Shown: piece by piece, positions 1-6,175 of the stretch
How the letters are laid out: each line of letters opens with the position of its first letter
How positions within the stretch are numbered: position 1 is the stretch's first letter
NCBI GenBank assembly: GCA_945870465.1
Contig: CAMBSS010000181.1
Coordinates: 1-8,239 of the forward strand
Direction: 5' to 3'
Source: Bordetella parapertussis
Lineage (GTDB): Bacteria > Pseudomonadota > Gammaproteobacteria > Burkholderiales > SG8-41
Length of the DNA: 8,239 bases
Notes under the pieces: model-generated
What the model was told of the DNA's origin: nothing
What the model saw: the letters and a program-made list of their open reading frames with translations, nothing else
The model's database searches: none
Program-made: the position numbers and the translations under genes

Positions 1-241
1 GGCTTACATGGCGGACAAAGGCGCGGTGTGGCAGAACATCGTCAAAAAACACGGCCTGCGCCCGACCCAGCTCGAATCCATTGCGTTGTGGCCGTACGGC
101 GATTACCTGCTGCGGCCGGAATGGGAGATTCGTTCGCTGATGGACAACGCGCGCGCGCTGGGTTTCGCCGAGACGCTGGACACGGGCGCGATGTTCGCGC
201 AGCACTTCGCGCATTACCGCGCCGAGAAAATAATTCCCTAG
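1..241 (+). CDS. SDR-family oxidoreductase, C-terminal fragment (5' end outside window)
   Basis: The reading frame is open from the first base (codons Ala-Tyr precede the first Met at position 8) and ends at TAG 239-241, so this is the last ~79 codons of a longer gene. The segment with YGDYLLRPEW, then ARALGF, DT..MF and a terminal RAEKIIP resembles the C-terminus of PRISE-type (progesterone 5-beta-reductase/iridoid synthase-like) short-chain dehydrogenases, which are usually about 350 residues and use NAD(P)H to reduce enones or related carbonyls. The Rossmann and catalytic regions lie upstream and cannot be checked. The Met at position 8 is probably internal. The family call comes from recalled C-terminal sequence patterns and is moderately sure; the substrate is unknown. 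Confidence 0.65.
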   Translation, partial: AYMADKGAVWQNIVKKHGLRPTQLESIALWPYGDYLLRPEWEIRSLMDNARALGFAETLDTGAMFAQHFAHYRAEKIIP

Positions 242-265
242 AAGCGATCTCAAAAAACAATTTGG

Positions 266-362
266 AACCACAGATGAACGCAGATAAGATCAAGGGATCT
301 TTAACTTGATTCGGGGAATGGTCTGAAATTATATCGGCGTCAATCGGCGTTTATCGGCGGTT
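266..362. repeat. Degenerate inverted repeat built of ~10-bp units
   Basis: The left arm (266-285) carries AACCACAGATGAACGCAGAT. The right arm (331-362) is three consecutive 10-bp units with core ATCGGCG, ending GGCGGTT. The reverse complement of the right arm aligns with the left arm with CAG to CCG changes, so it is a decayed version of the element at 1841-1938. The 15-mer CAGATGAACGCAGAT (271-285) also occurs at 1846-1860. Inside sits a short perfect hairpin, AAGATC (286-291) and GATCTT (296-301). The element fills the 152-bp gap between two convergent genes, where it could act in transcription termination; that role is inference. Nothing else was seen in the gap except a T7 run at 377-383, with no stem before it. 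Confidence 0.6.
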
Positions 363-393
363 GCTTATCGGTGTTGTTTTTTTGAGACGGGCT

Positions 394-675
394 CTAGTCT
401 TTTTTCGGCACGACGACTTTGTCGGGCATCTGGACAGGCTGGCCGCGCTCGAATTTCTCGTCGCTGGCGATCAGGCCAAGCACCAGCCACGCAGTAAAAG
501 CGCTCACGATCACAAACGCAATGATCAGGGCGCGCTTTCCCAAGCCGCTCTTGGCGGTCTCCTCCGCCTCGAGATCGTCGACCAGATTTCTCACTTTGCG
601 CAGCGCCGTGCGCTCCACCGTTCGCTGGGTGTTTTCCGCCATCGCGCTTTTATCGACTTCTGCTTCAGGTTTCAT
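394..675 (-). CDS. Small single-pass membrane protein of unknown function
   Basis: A 93-residue protein. The start is set at ATG 675-673 because a GAGG Shine-Dalgarno lies 8 nt upstream on the minus strand; the frame stays open to 726 but that extension has no ribosome site. Residues 1-47 are charged and probably helical (ERTALRKVRNLVDDLEAE). Residues 49-70 are one hydrophobic segment (ALIIAFVIVSAFTAWLVLGL). A 23-residue polar tail follows, with Pro, Val and Lys at its end (KVVVPKKD). No cysteines or enzymatic motif are visible. The acidic/basic soluble head with a short tail suggests an N-in, C-out inner-membrane anchor, but this is inference. It is transcribed away from the neighbouring Bug gene and converges on the SDR gene. 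I do not recognise the family. Confidence 0.65.
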   Translation of the reverse strand: MKPEAEVDKSAMAENTQRTVERTALRKVRNLVDDLEAEETAKSGLGKRALIIAFVIVSAFTAWLVLGLIASDEKFERGQPVQMPDKVVVPKKD

Positions 676-742
676 ATGAAAACCCTCTGGCCTGCCATAC
701 GCCGTCAAGCGTATTCCATTTGTCATGGGATTTGCGGGGCGT

Positions 743-772
743 TTGACACAGTATCTGTCAGGTCGCTACATT
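743..772 (+). promoter_or_regulatory. Sigma70-like promoter for the first Bug gene
   Basis: A perfect -35 hexamer TTGACA (743-748) is followed after 18 bp by TACATT (767-772), four of six matches to the -10 consensus. Transcription would start near 779, about 60 nt before the ATG at 838. No equally good promoter was seen for the divergent minus-strand gene, which starts 68 bp away. Confidence 0.55.
744..760. promoter_or_regulatory. Palindromic operator candidate TGACA-N7-TGTCA
   Basis: TGACA (744-748) and TGTCA (756-760) form a perfect 5-bp inverted repeat with 7 bp between the arms. It overlaps the -35 hexamer and half the spacer of the promoter, where a bound repressor would block RNA polymerase. 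The regulator is not in the window and no family can be assigned from the site alone. Confidence 0.4.
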
Positions 773-837
773 ACGCCATGCAAGCTCAGGTTCGATTCGC
801 GGCCGCGGATCGACAACAACTCCCCGAGGTGCCGACC

Positions 838-1815
838 ATGTGTGCCGCCGTTCGTATTGCCGCTATTTTGTTTACTCTGCTTTTTTCGCTGTCCGGCGCG
901 ACCCCAGCCTGGGCGCAGCCGTATCCCGCCAGAACGGTCAAGAGCGTCGTCGGCTTCCCCGCCGGCGGCGGCTCGGACGCGCTCGCGCGCCTGGTCAGCG
1001 CGGCAGTCGGCGACAAGCTCGGCCAGCAGTTCGTGGTCGACAACAAGCCTGGCGCCAATACCATCGTCGCGACGCAGTACGTAAAAGGCCAGCCTGCCGA
1101 CGGCTACACGCTGCTTTTCGTATCGGCCTCGTTCTCGATCAACCCCAGCCTCTACAAGCTTGACTACGACATCGAAAAGGATTTCACGCCGGTCGCGGTG
1201 ATGGCCATCGTGCCGCTGCTGCTGATCGTCAATAACGACCTGCCGGTGAATTCGGTGAAGGAGCTGATCGCGATGGCGAAAGCGCAGCCGGGCAAACTCA
1301 ATTACGCGTCGTTCGGCATCGGCAGCGCGGCGCATCTCGCGGGCGAAATGATGCTGAGCATGACGGGCACCGACATGATCCACGTACCGTACAAAGGCAG
1401 CGCGCCCGCAGTCGTCGATGTCATGGGCGGCCGCATCACCGCGATGCTGCCGGGCATAGGCTCGGCGCTCAATTTTGCGAAGGAAGGCAAACTCAAAGCG
1501 CTCGCTGTCTCCACGGGCAAGCGCGTACTGGGCGCACCGAATATTCCCACCATGGCGGAAGCCGGCATTCCGGGCTTCGACGTCGCGACCTGGGAATCGA
1601 TCCAGGCGCCAGCGGGCACGCCGCCTGACGTCGTGGCGAAACTGAATGCGACCGTACGCGAAGTCATCGCCGGTGCCGGCCTGCGCCAGAAAATGATAGA
1701 TCTGGGCTTCGAACCCGACGGCACCAAGTCGCCCGCCGAAGTCGGGCAGTTCGTCAAAAGCGAAATGAACAAGTGGGGCAAACTCGTGCGCGAACGCAAC
1801 ATCAAAGTCGAGTGA
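838..1815 (+). CDS. Bug-family tripartite tricarboxylate transporter substrate-binding protein
   Basis: A 325-residue periplasmic solute-binding protein of the Bug/TctC family, which captures small carboxylates, amino acids or related acids for TctAB-type uptake or for signalling. ATG 838 was chosen because GAGGTG lies 6 nt upstream and it opens directly into a Sec signal peptide (hydrophobic residues 5-20, likely cleavage after AWA at 26). An open frame reaching back to 361 has no comparable start. Family hallmarks: YPARTVKSVVGFPAGGGSD (29-47), VVDNKPGA (66-73), ADGYTLL (87-93), HVPYKG (182-187), then PTMAEAGIPGF and APAGTP. Length and spacing are typical. It is monocistronic as far as seen, with its own promoter and palindrome. 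The ligand is unknown, and no TctA or TctB membrane genes are nearby, so it may be an orphan binding protein. Confidence 0.93.
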   Translation: MCAAVRIAAILFTLLFSLSGATPAWAQPYPARTVKSVVGFPAGGGSDALARLVSAAVGDKLGQQFVVDNKPGANTIVATQYVKGQPADGYTLLFVSASFSINPSLYKLDYDIEKDFTPVAVMAIVPLLLIVNNDLPVNSVKELIAMAKAQPGKLNYASFGIGSAAHLAGEMMLSMTGTDMIHVPYKGSAPAVVDVMGGRITAMLPGIGSALNFAKEGKLKALAVSTGKRVLGAPNIPTMAEAGIPGFDVATWESIQAPAGTPPDVVAKLNATVREVIAGAGLRQKMIDLGFEPDGTKSPAEVGQFVKSEMNKWGKLVRERNIKVE

Positions 1816-1840
1816 AATTCAACAAACTAAAAACAATTGT

Positions 1841-1938
1841 AGCCGCAGATGAACGCAGATGAATTCAAGTTCAAACGCGGAAGTTAGCGAGGGGGCGGGG
1901 TCTGTTGTATCTGCGTTTATCTGCGTTTATCTGCGGCT
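1841..1938. repeat. Long hairpin of 10-bp CAGATGAACG-type repeats
   Basis: The left arm 1841-1863 (starting AGCCGCAGATGAACGCAGAT) pairs with the right arm 1916-1938 over 23 positions: 21 Watson-Crick pairs and two G-T positions that would be G-U wobbles in RNA. The loop is about 52 nt. The right side is three 10-bp units, ATCTGCGTTT (1909-1918), ATCTGCGTTT (1919-1928) and ATCTGCGGCT (1929-1938). A related, more decayed copy lies at 266-362. It fills the 144-bp gap between the Bug and DadA-like genes and ends 21 bp before the TTG start of the latter. Intergenic repeats of this general type recur in proteobacterial genomes, as I recall. Whether this one works as a terminator, a mobile miniature element or an RNA stabiliser is not shown. 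Confidence 0.75.
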
Positions 1939-1959
1939 GATGGGTAAGTGAGTTCTTAG

Positions 1960-3207
1960 TTGAGCAAACCACAAGTCACGATCATCGGCGCCGGCATCGT
2001 CGGCGTCTGTTCAGCTGCGTGGCTGCAACGCGCGGGCTTCAAAGTCACCCTCATCGATTCTGGCGCGATCGGCGAAGGTGCTTCGTTCGGCAATGCGGGC
2101 AACCTGAGCCCCGGCGGCGTGGTGCCGTACATGATCCCGGGATTTCTGAGTGAGGTTCCGGGCTGGCTCGCGCAGAACGGCCCGCTCGCAATACGCCCCG
2201 GTTACTTTCTGAAGGTCCTGCCGTGGATGCTCACCGCGGTGAAAACCAGCCGCACCGAAGCCGCGCTGAAAACATCACGCGCTATGCGTGCCCTGCATGG
2301 CGGCACGCTGGATGCCTACGACACACTGACCCGCAACACCGACGCCGCTGCGCTGATCGAACGCTGCGGCCAGCTGTACGTTTCGGCACATCCGAACAAA
2401 GCGCAGGGCTCGGAGATCGCGCAGTTTATGCGCGAAGCGGCGGGCGTGAAGATGATGCTACTGGACGGACAGGAAATACACGAGCTGGAGCCTTCGCTCG
2501 CCCGTATTTTCAAGAGCGGCATGCTGCTGCCCGACAATGCACGCTGCAAGAATCCGCACCAACTCGTCACCAGCATCGCGCGTGAAGCGGAACGCAACGG
2601 CGCAGCGATCGTGCGCGGAAAAGTCAGCGGCTTTCAAACGAATGCAGACCAGGTAACGGGAGTCATCGTCGACGGCGTAGTACAACCCGCCGAACGCGTA
2701 GTGATCGCCGCGGGCGCTTATTCAGGCCGCTTGAGCGCCGAACTCGGCACGCCGCTGCCCGTCGAAGCGGAACGCGGCTACCACGTCACGATTGCGGATC
2801 CCGGCGTGATGCCGCGCATTTCAGTGACGAATGTGGATGCCAAGTTCGTGTGCGCGCCGATGAACATGGGGCTGCGCATCGCGGGCACTGCCGAATTCGC
2901 GGGCTACGACGCAGAACCCAACTGGCGGCGTGCCGAAATCCTCGAAGCGCAGGCACGCAGCATGTTCCCCGGCGTGCGCATGGAAAAAGTGACGCGCTGG
3001 ATGGGCCGGCGTCCCAGCCTGCCCGACGGACTTCCGGTACTTGGCACCTCTCCCAAATTCGCGAATGCGTTCTTCGCCTTTGGCAACTCGCACTTCGGCA
3101 TGAGCGCGGGGCCGGTGATGGGCAAGGTGATCGCCGAAATCATCGCCGGCCGCAAGCCTGAAATCAATATTGCTCCGTTTAACCCGGCGCGGTTTCGCGG
3201 CGCGTAA
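1960..3207 (+). CDS. DadA-like FAD-dependent D-amino-acid dehydrogenase/oxidoreductase
   Basis: A 415-residue flavoprotein of the DAO superfamily, related to the small subunit of D-amino-acid dehydrogenase, which deaminates D-amino acids to 2-oxoacids and passes electrons to the respiratory chain at the inner membrane. The start is TTG 1960: a TAG stop precedes it directly and the FAD dinucleotide motif VTIIGAGIVG already lies at residues 6-15, so no later start is reasonable. The upstream ribosome site is weak (AAGTGAG). Other family marks are the GASFGNAGNLSPGG stretch after the first beta-alpha-beta unit, RGYHVTI in the middle, and the C-terminal block from residue 347 (WMGRRPSLPDGLPVLG, then FGNSHFGMSAGP in place of the more usual GHxxxG-type loop, and NPARF). 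Length is near the family norm of about 415-435. The true substrate could be another amine or a glycine/sarcosine-type compound. Confidence 0.88.
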   Translation: MSKPQVTIIGAGIVGVCSAAWLQRAGFKVTLIDSGAIGEGASFGNAGNLSPGGVVPYMIPGFLSEVPGWLAQNGPLAIRPGYFLKVLPWMLTAVKTSRTEAALKTSRAMRALHGGTLDAYDTLTRNTDAAALIERCGQLYVSAHPNKAQGSEIAQFMREAAGVKMMLLDGQEIHELEPSLARIFKSGMLLPDNARCKNPHQLVTSIAREAERNGAAIVRGKVSGFQTNADQVTGVIVDGVVQPAERVVIAAGAYSGRLSAELGTPLPVEAERGYHVTIADPGVMPRISVTNVDAKFVCAPMNMGLRIAGTAEFAGYDAEPNWRRAEILEAQARSMFPGVRMEKVTRWMGRRPSLPDGLPVLGTSPKFANAFFAFGNSHFGMSAGPVMGKVIAEIIAGRKPEINIAPFNPARFRGA

Positions 3208-3246
3208 AGTCCGGGCACGGCATTCTTAAAAATGCCGTAAAGGACT
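3208..3246 (+). terminator. Compound hairpin after the DadA-like gene (terminator-like, no U tract)
   Basis: An 8-bp perfect stem, ACGGCATT (3217-3224) with AATGCCGT (3231-3238), has a 6-nt loop. An outer 5-bp stem AGTCC (3208-3212) with GGACT (3242-3246) flanks it. It begins immediately after the TAA stop, as terminators do, but only AAA follows the inner stem and there is no T run, so it may instead stabilise the 3' end or be partial. It overlaps the promoter at 3223-3251. Confidence 0.4.
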
Positions 3247-3251
3247 ATAAT
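3223..3251 (+). promoter_or_regulatory. Promoter for the dioxygenase operon
   Basis: A perfect -10 hexamer TATAAT lies at 3246-3251, with a poor -35 (TTCTTA, 3223-3228, three of six matches) at 17-bp spacing. The weak -35 suggests activator dependence. Transcription would begin near 3258 and give a leader of about 108 nt before ATG 3366. The -35 lies inside the hairpin that ends the preceding gene. Confidence 0.5.
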
Positions 3252-3252
3252 C

Positions 3253-3327
3253 TACAGGGTGAATTGCATTCCGGTTATGGAATAGCCCGCTACGCTTAAA
3301 GTCGGATGCGCCCTGTAAATCCGCATC
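3253..3327 (+). promoter_or_regulatory. Structured 5' leader candidate with possible pseudoknot
   Basis: TACAGGG (3253-3259) is perfectly complementary to CCCTGTA (3311-3317). CCCTGTA itself lies in the loop of a second 6-bp stem, GATGCG (3305-3310) with CGCATC (3322-3327), so both pairings together would form a pseudoknot. Between them is a hairpin ATTCC (3268-3272) / GGAAT (3279-3283) with a 6-nt loop, which in DNA could also be an operator just downstream of the start site. GGG 3257-3259 could alternatively pair with CCC 3286-3288, giving a competing fold. I cannot match it to a named riboswitch class; it may be chance. Confidence 0.3.
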
Positions 3328-3365
3328 GATTTGCAAACCGCGCACCGCTGCAGGAGGAAGCCAAC

Positions 3366-4256
3366 ATGTTGTCAGTACGCAAAACCGGCGCCGCGCTCGG
3401 CGCCGAGATACAAGGCGTGGATCTCTCGCAGCCGCTCGACAACGCGACCGTCGCCGAAATCGACCGGCTCTGGCTGGAGCACGAAGTCATATTCTTCCGT
3501 GGCCAGAAGCTGGCGCCGGAAGACCATATCCGCTTCAGCGAGCAACTGGGGCCGGTGGAGGTCCATGTTCGCACAGATTGCTGCAAACCCGGCTATCCGC
3601 AACTCTTCATCGTCGCCAACATCGTCGAGAACGGCAAACCGATAGGCGCCGGCGACGCGGGTACCATCTGGCATTCCGATGGCTGCTGCTACGACAAGCC
3701 CAGCCGCGGTTCGCTGTTGTACGCCAAGCGCGTGCCGATGAAGGACGGCGTGGTGCTCGGCGACACGATGTTCAGCAGCATGAACCGCGCCTATGAAGCG
3801 CTGCCGGAAGACCTGAAGCACAAGCTCATCTCGACCAAGGCGCTGAATTCATATCTCAAAGGCTACTCGCGTCCGCGCAAGACCGGGCCGATCCCGCCGC
3901 TCACCGAGGAACAGAAAAAGAAAGTCCCCGACATTGAGATTCCCGTCGTGCGCCGGCATCCTTTTACCGGCAGGCCATGCCTCTTCGTCAACGAAGGATA
4001 TACGACCCGCATCGTCGGCATGCCGGACGCGGAGAGCAGCGAGCTGCTCGACTATCTTTTCCATCATGTGACGAGGCCCGAGTTCATCTACCGGCACAAC
4101 TGGCGGGAAGGCGACCTGCTCATCTGGGATAACTGCGCCACCCAGCATTGCGCCGTGCTCGACTACGCGCCCCTGCCGCGCCATATGGAGCGCACCACCA
4201 TCACCGGATCGGCGTCGCTACGGGATGGCGCCTATGGGATCCGGCATGCGGCCTGA
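3366..4256 (+). CDS. TauD/TfdA-family Fe(II)/2-oxoglutarate dioxygenase, first copy
   Basis: A 296-residue cytosolic dioxygenase of the TauD/TfdA family. These enzymes use Fe(II), O2 and 2-oxoglutarate to hydroxylate a substrate, often breaking a C-S, C-O or C-N bond and releasing succinate and CO2. The start is ATG 3366 with AGGAGG 8 nt upstream; an in-frame ATG at 3306 has no ribosome site and lies in the leader. The facial triad is complete: H103 and D105 in WHSD, and H261 in DNCATQHCA. R272 and R276 lie 11 and 15 residues after the distal His, the spacing I recall for the 2-oxoglutarate- and substrate-binding arginines of E. coli TauD. Seven cysteines (72, 73, 107, 108, 205, 257, 262) recur at the same positions in the next gene, and C107-C108 directly follow the HxD motif. 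It is the first gene of the operon. The substrate is unknown; taurine is only one possibility. Confidence 0.9.
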   Translation: MLSVRKTGAALGAEIQGVDLSQPLDNATVAEIDRLWLEHEVIFFRGQKLAPEDHIRFSEQLGPVEVHVRTDCCKPGYPQLFIVANIVENGKPIGAGDAGTIWHSDGCCYDKPSRGSLLYAKRVPMKDGVVLGDTMFSSMNRAYEALPEDLKHKLISTKALNSYLKGYSRPRKTGPIPPLTEEQKKKVPDIEIPVVRRHPFTGRPCLFVNEGYTTRIVGMPDAESSELLDYLFHHVTRPEFIYRHNWREGDLLIWDNCATQHCAVLDYAPLPRHMERTTITGSASLRDGAYGIRHAA

Positions 4257-4265
4257 GATATCGCC

Positions 4266-5147
4266 ATGATCACCGCGCACCGGCAGGTTTCCGCATTGGG
4301 CGCCGAAATCAGGGGCGTGCATCTCGCCGATGAGCTGGATGACGCGACATTCGCACAATTGAACCGGCTCTGGCTCGAGCACGAGGTTGTATTTTTTCGG
4401 AACCAGCAGTTGACGCCGGAACGGCATATCGCCATGAGCGAACGCTTCGGAGACGTTGAAACCCACGTCCGGACCGACTGCTGCCGGCCGGACTATCCCA
4501 AGATCTTCGTAGTATCGAACATCGTGGAAAACGGCAAACCGATCGGCGCCGGAGACGCCGGCACCCGCTGGCATTCCGACGGCTGCTGCATCGAGAAGCC
4601 GAGCCGCGGCTCGATGCTTTACGCGAAGATCGTGCCGACGCAGGACGGCGTGCCCATCGGCGACACCCTGTTCAGCAGCATGACCAGGGCCTATGAAGCG
4701 CTGCCGCCCGCCATGAAAGAGCGGTTGCGCGGCCTCAAAGCCGTCAACTCTTATACGAAGGGCTATTACCGGCCGGTGCGCGCGGCGAAACGTCCGGAAC
4801 TGACGCCGGAGCAGATGAAGAAAGTGCCCGAAATCGAAGTGCCGGTCGTGCGCCGGCATCCGTACACGGGCAAGCCATGCCTGTTCGTGAACGAAACTTT
4901 TACTGCGCGCATCGCGGGCGTGACGGAAACCGAAAGCAATGAACTGCTCGACTACCTGTTCGGGCACGTGGCCGATCCGGCGTTCATTTACCGGCATCAG
5001 TGGCAGGTGGGCGATCTGCTGATGTGGGACAACTGCGCGACCATACACTGCGCCATCGCCGATTACTTGCCGCAGCCGCGGCTCATGGAACGCACCACCA
5101 TCATGGGCACGGCCAGCGTCCATGATTCCGCGGCCATAGTGGCCTGA
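4266..5147 (+). CDS. TauD/TfdA-family Fe(II)/2-oxoglutarate dioxygenase, second copy
   Basis: A 293-residue paralogue of the preceding dioxygenase. By hand alignment the two match at about 65% of positions, with no gap from residue 1 to about 285, so this is an old tandem duplication with both copies kept intact. All catalytic positions are conserved with the same numbering: H103, D105, H261, R272 and R276, and the seven shared cysteines. The most divergent stretches are residues 1-10, 147-160 and 164-178 (before the KKVPEIE segment) and the C-terminal tail. These may set substrate preference or the subunit interface, which is inference. It starts 9 nt after the upstream stop with only a weak ribosome site (GAG), so translational coupling is likely. 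The two proteins could form a heteromer or handle two related substrates. TauD/TfdA proteins usually form homo-oligomers. Confidence 0.9.
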   Translation: MITAHRQVSALGAEIRGVHLADELDDATFAQLNRLWLEHEVVFFRNQQLTPERHIAMSERFGDVETHVRTDCCRPDYPKIFVVSNIVENGKPIGAGDAGTRWHSDGCCIEKPSRGSMLYAKIVPTQDGVPIGDTLFSSMTRAYEALPPAMKERLRGLKAVNSYTKGYYRPVRAAKRPELTPEQMKKVPEIEVPVVRRHPYTGKPCLFVNETFTARIAGVTETESNELLDYLFGHVADPAFIYRHQWQVGDLLMWDNCATIHCAIADYLPQPRLMERTTIMGTASVHDSAAIVA

Positions 5148-5166
5148 TACAGCTCAAGGACCATAG

Positions 5167-6138
5167 ATGAAACGTGCACTGCGCGCATTGGCCGTGTCTG
5201 CCTTTATTCTCGTGCCGGCAACGACCGCATCCGCACAGTCGGGCGACTACCCGAACCGGCCGGTCCGCATGATCAATCCGTATGCGCCGGGCGGCGCAGT
5301 TGACGTCATAGCCCGCACGTTCTCGCAAAAACTTAACGAAGCGATCGGCCAATCCGTCGTCGTCGACAACCGGCCCGGCGCGGGGACCAACATCGGCACC
5401 GAAATGGTCGTGCGCGCTGCTGCCGACGGCTATACCATCCTGCTCACGTCGGCCGTCATCGCAACGAACGTATCGCTCTACAAACTCTCCTTCGATCCGG
5501 TCCGCGATCTTGCCCCGGTTTCGCAGCCGTTGCAGTCCCCGTTTGTCGTCATGATCAACCCGTCCGTTCCCGCCAAAAACATGCAGGAGTTCCTGGCTCT
5601 TGCGCGCAGCCGCGGCAATGAACTGACCCTCGGTTCGGCGGGAGCGGGAACCACCACGCATCTCATGTTCGAGCTGCTGAAAGCCATGGGCAAGTTCAAC
5701 ATGGTTCATGTGCCGTACAAAGGCGGTGCGCCGGCGCTCAACGCGGTCATCGGCGGGGAGGTGCAGATGAGCATATTGCCGGTGACGATCGTGATGCCGC
5801 AGGCGAAGGCGGGCCGCGTGCGCGCGCTCGCCGTGACGAGTGCGAAACGCGTCGAACAGCTTCCGGAACTGCCCACCGTGGCCGAGTCGGGCATTCCCGG
5901 ATATGACCCGATCGGCTGGTACGCTGTCTTTGCGCCCGCCGGCACGCCGCGCGCCGTGATCATGCGGCTCAACACGGAGATCAACCGCATCCTGCAGCAG
6001 GCTGACGTAAAGGAACGTTTCATCGCGAACGGCATGTTCCCCGTCATCGGCCCGCCCGAAGCGCTGCGCGATCACCTCAAATCCGAAATCTCGCGCTGGA
6101 GCGCGGTGATCAAAAGTACGGGCATCCAGCCGGACTAG
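5167..6138 (+). CDS. Bug-family substrate-binding protein in the dioxygenase operon
   Basis: A 323-residue periplasmic binding protein of the Bug/TctC family. ATG 5167 has AAGGA 6 nt upstream and follows the second dioxygenase by 19 nt, so it is in the same operon. Residues 1-23 are a Sec signal peptide (MKRALR, hydrophobic core, cleavage after ASA). Family marks are YPNRPVRMINPYAPGG (28-43), VVVDNRPGAGTN (64-75), ADGYTILL (86-93), HVPYKGG (181-187), then PTVAESGIPGY and APAGTP. It shares the fold and motifs with the protein at 838-1815 but differs over most of its length, so it probably binds a different ligand. Co-transcription with the dioxygenases suggests that its ligand is their substrate or a precursor. 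No TctA/TctB gene follows, so uptake would need a permease encoded elsewhere. Confidence 0.93.
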   Translation: MKRALRALAVSAFILVPATTASAQSGDYPNRPVRMINPYAPGGAVDVIARTFSQKLNEAIGQSVVVDNRPGAGTNIGTEMVVRAAADGYTILLTSAVIATNVSLYKLSFDPVRDLAPVSQPLQSPFVVMINPSVPAKNMQEFLALARSRGNELTLGSAGAGTTTHLMFELLKAMGKFNMVHVPYKGGAPALNAVIGGEVQMSILPVTIVMPQAKAGRVRALAVTSAKRVEQLPELPTVAESGIPGYDPIGWYAVFAPAGTPRAVIMRLNTEINRILQQADVKERFIANGMFPVIGPPEALRDHLKSEISRWSAVIKSTGIQPD

Positions 6139-6175
6139 CGCCGGCTTTCTCTGGTCTGTTTCTGAAAGGTTTACC

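Noticed and set aside
331..360. Short tandem repeats as a CRISPR array
   Set aside because: The units are 10 bp and contiguous, with no unique spacers and no cas genes; the same holds for 1909-1938.
361..837. N-terminal extension of the first Bug protein
   Set aside because: The frame is open, but it has no signal peptide or ribosome site, overlaps the minus-strand membrane gene and crosses the promoter at 743-772. The ATG at 838 has both ribosome site and signal peptide.
3259..3285. Eight-codon GTG-started leader peptide upstream of the first dioxygenase
   Set aside because: No ribosome site at a proper distance and no run of a regulatory amino acid; such short frames are common by chance.
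3253..3327. Assignment of the leader to a named riboswitch (ykkC, glycine, SAM or ZTP types)
   Set aside because: None of the conserved core sequences I recall for these classes is present.
3306..3365. Upstream ATG start for the first dioxygenase
   Set aside because: It lacks a Shine-Dalgarno and would add 20 residues with no family counterpart; ATG 3366 has AGGAGG and matches the paralogue's start by alignment.
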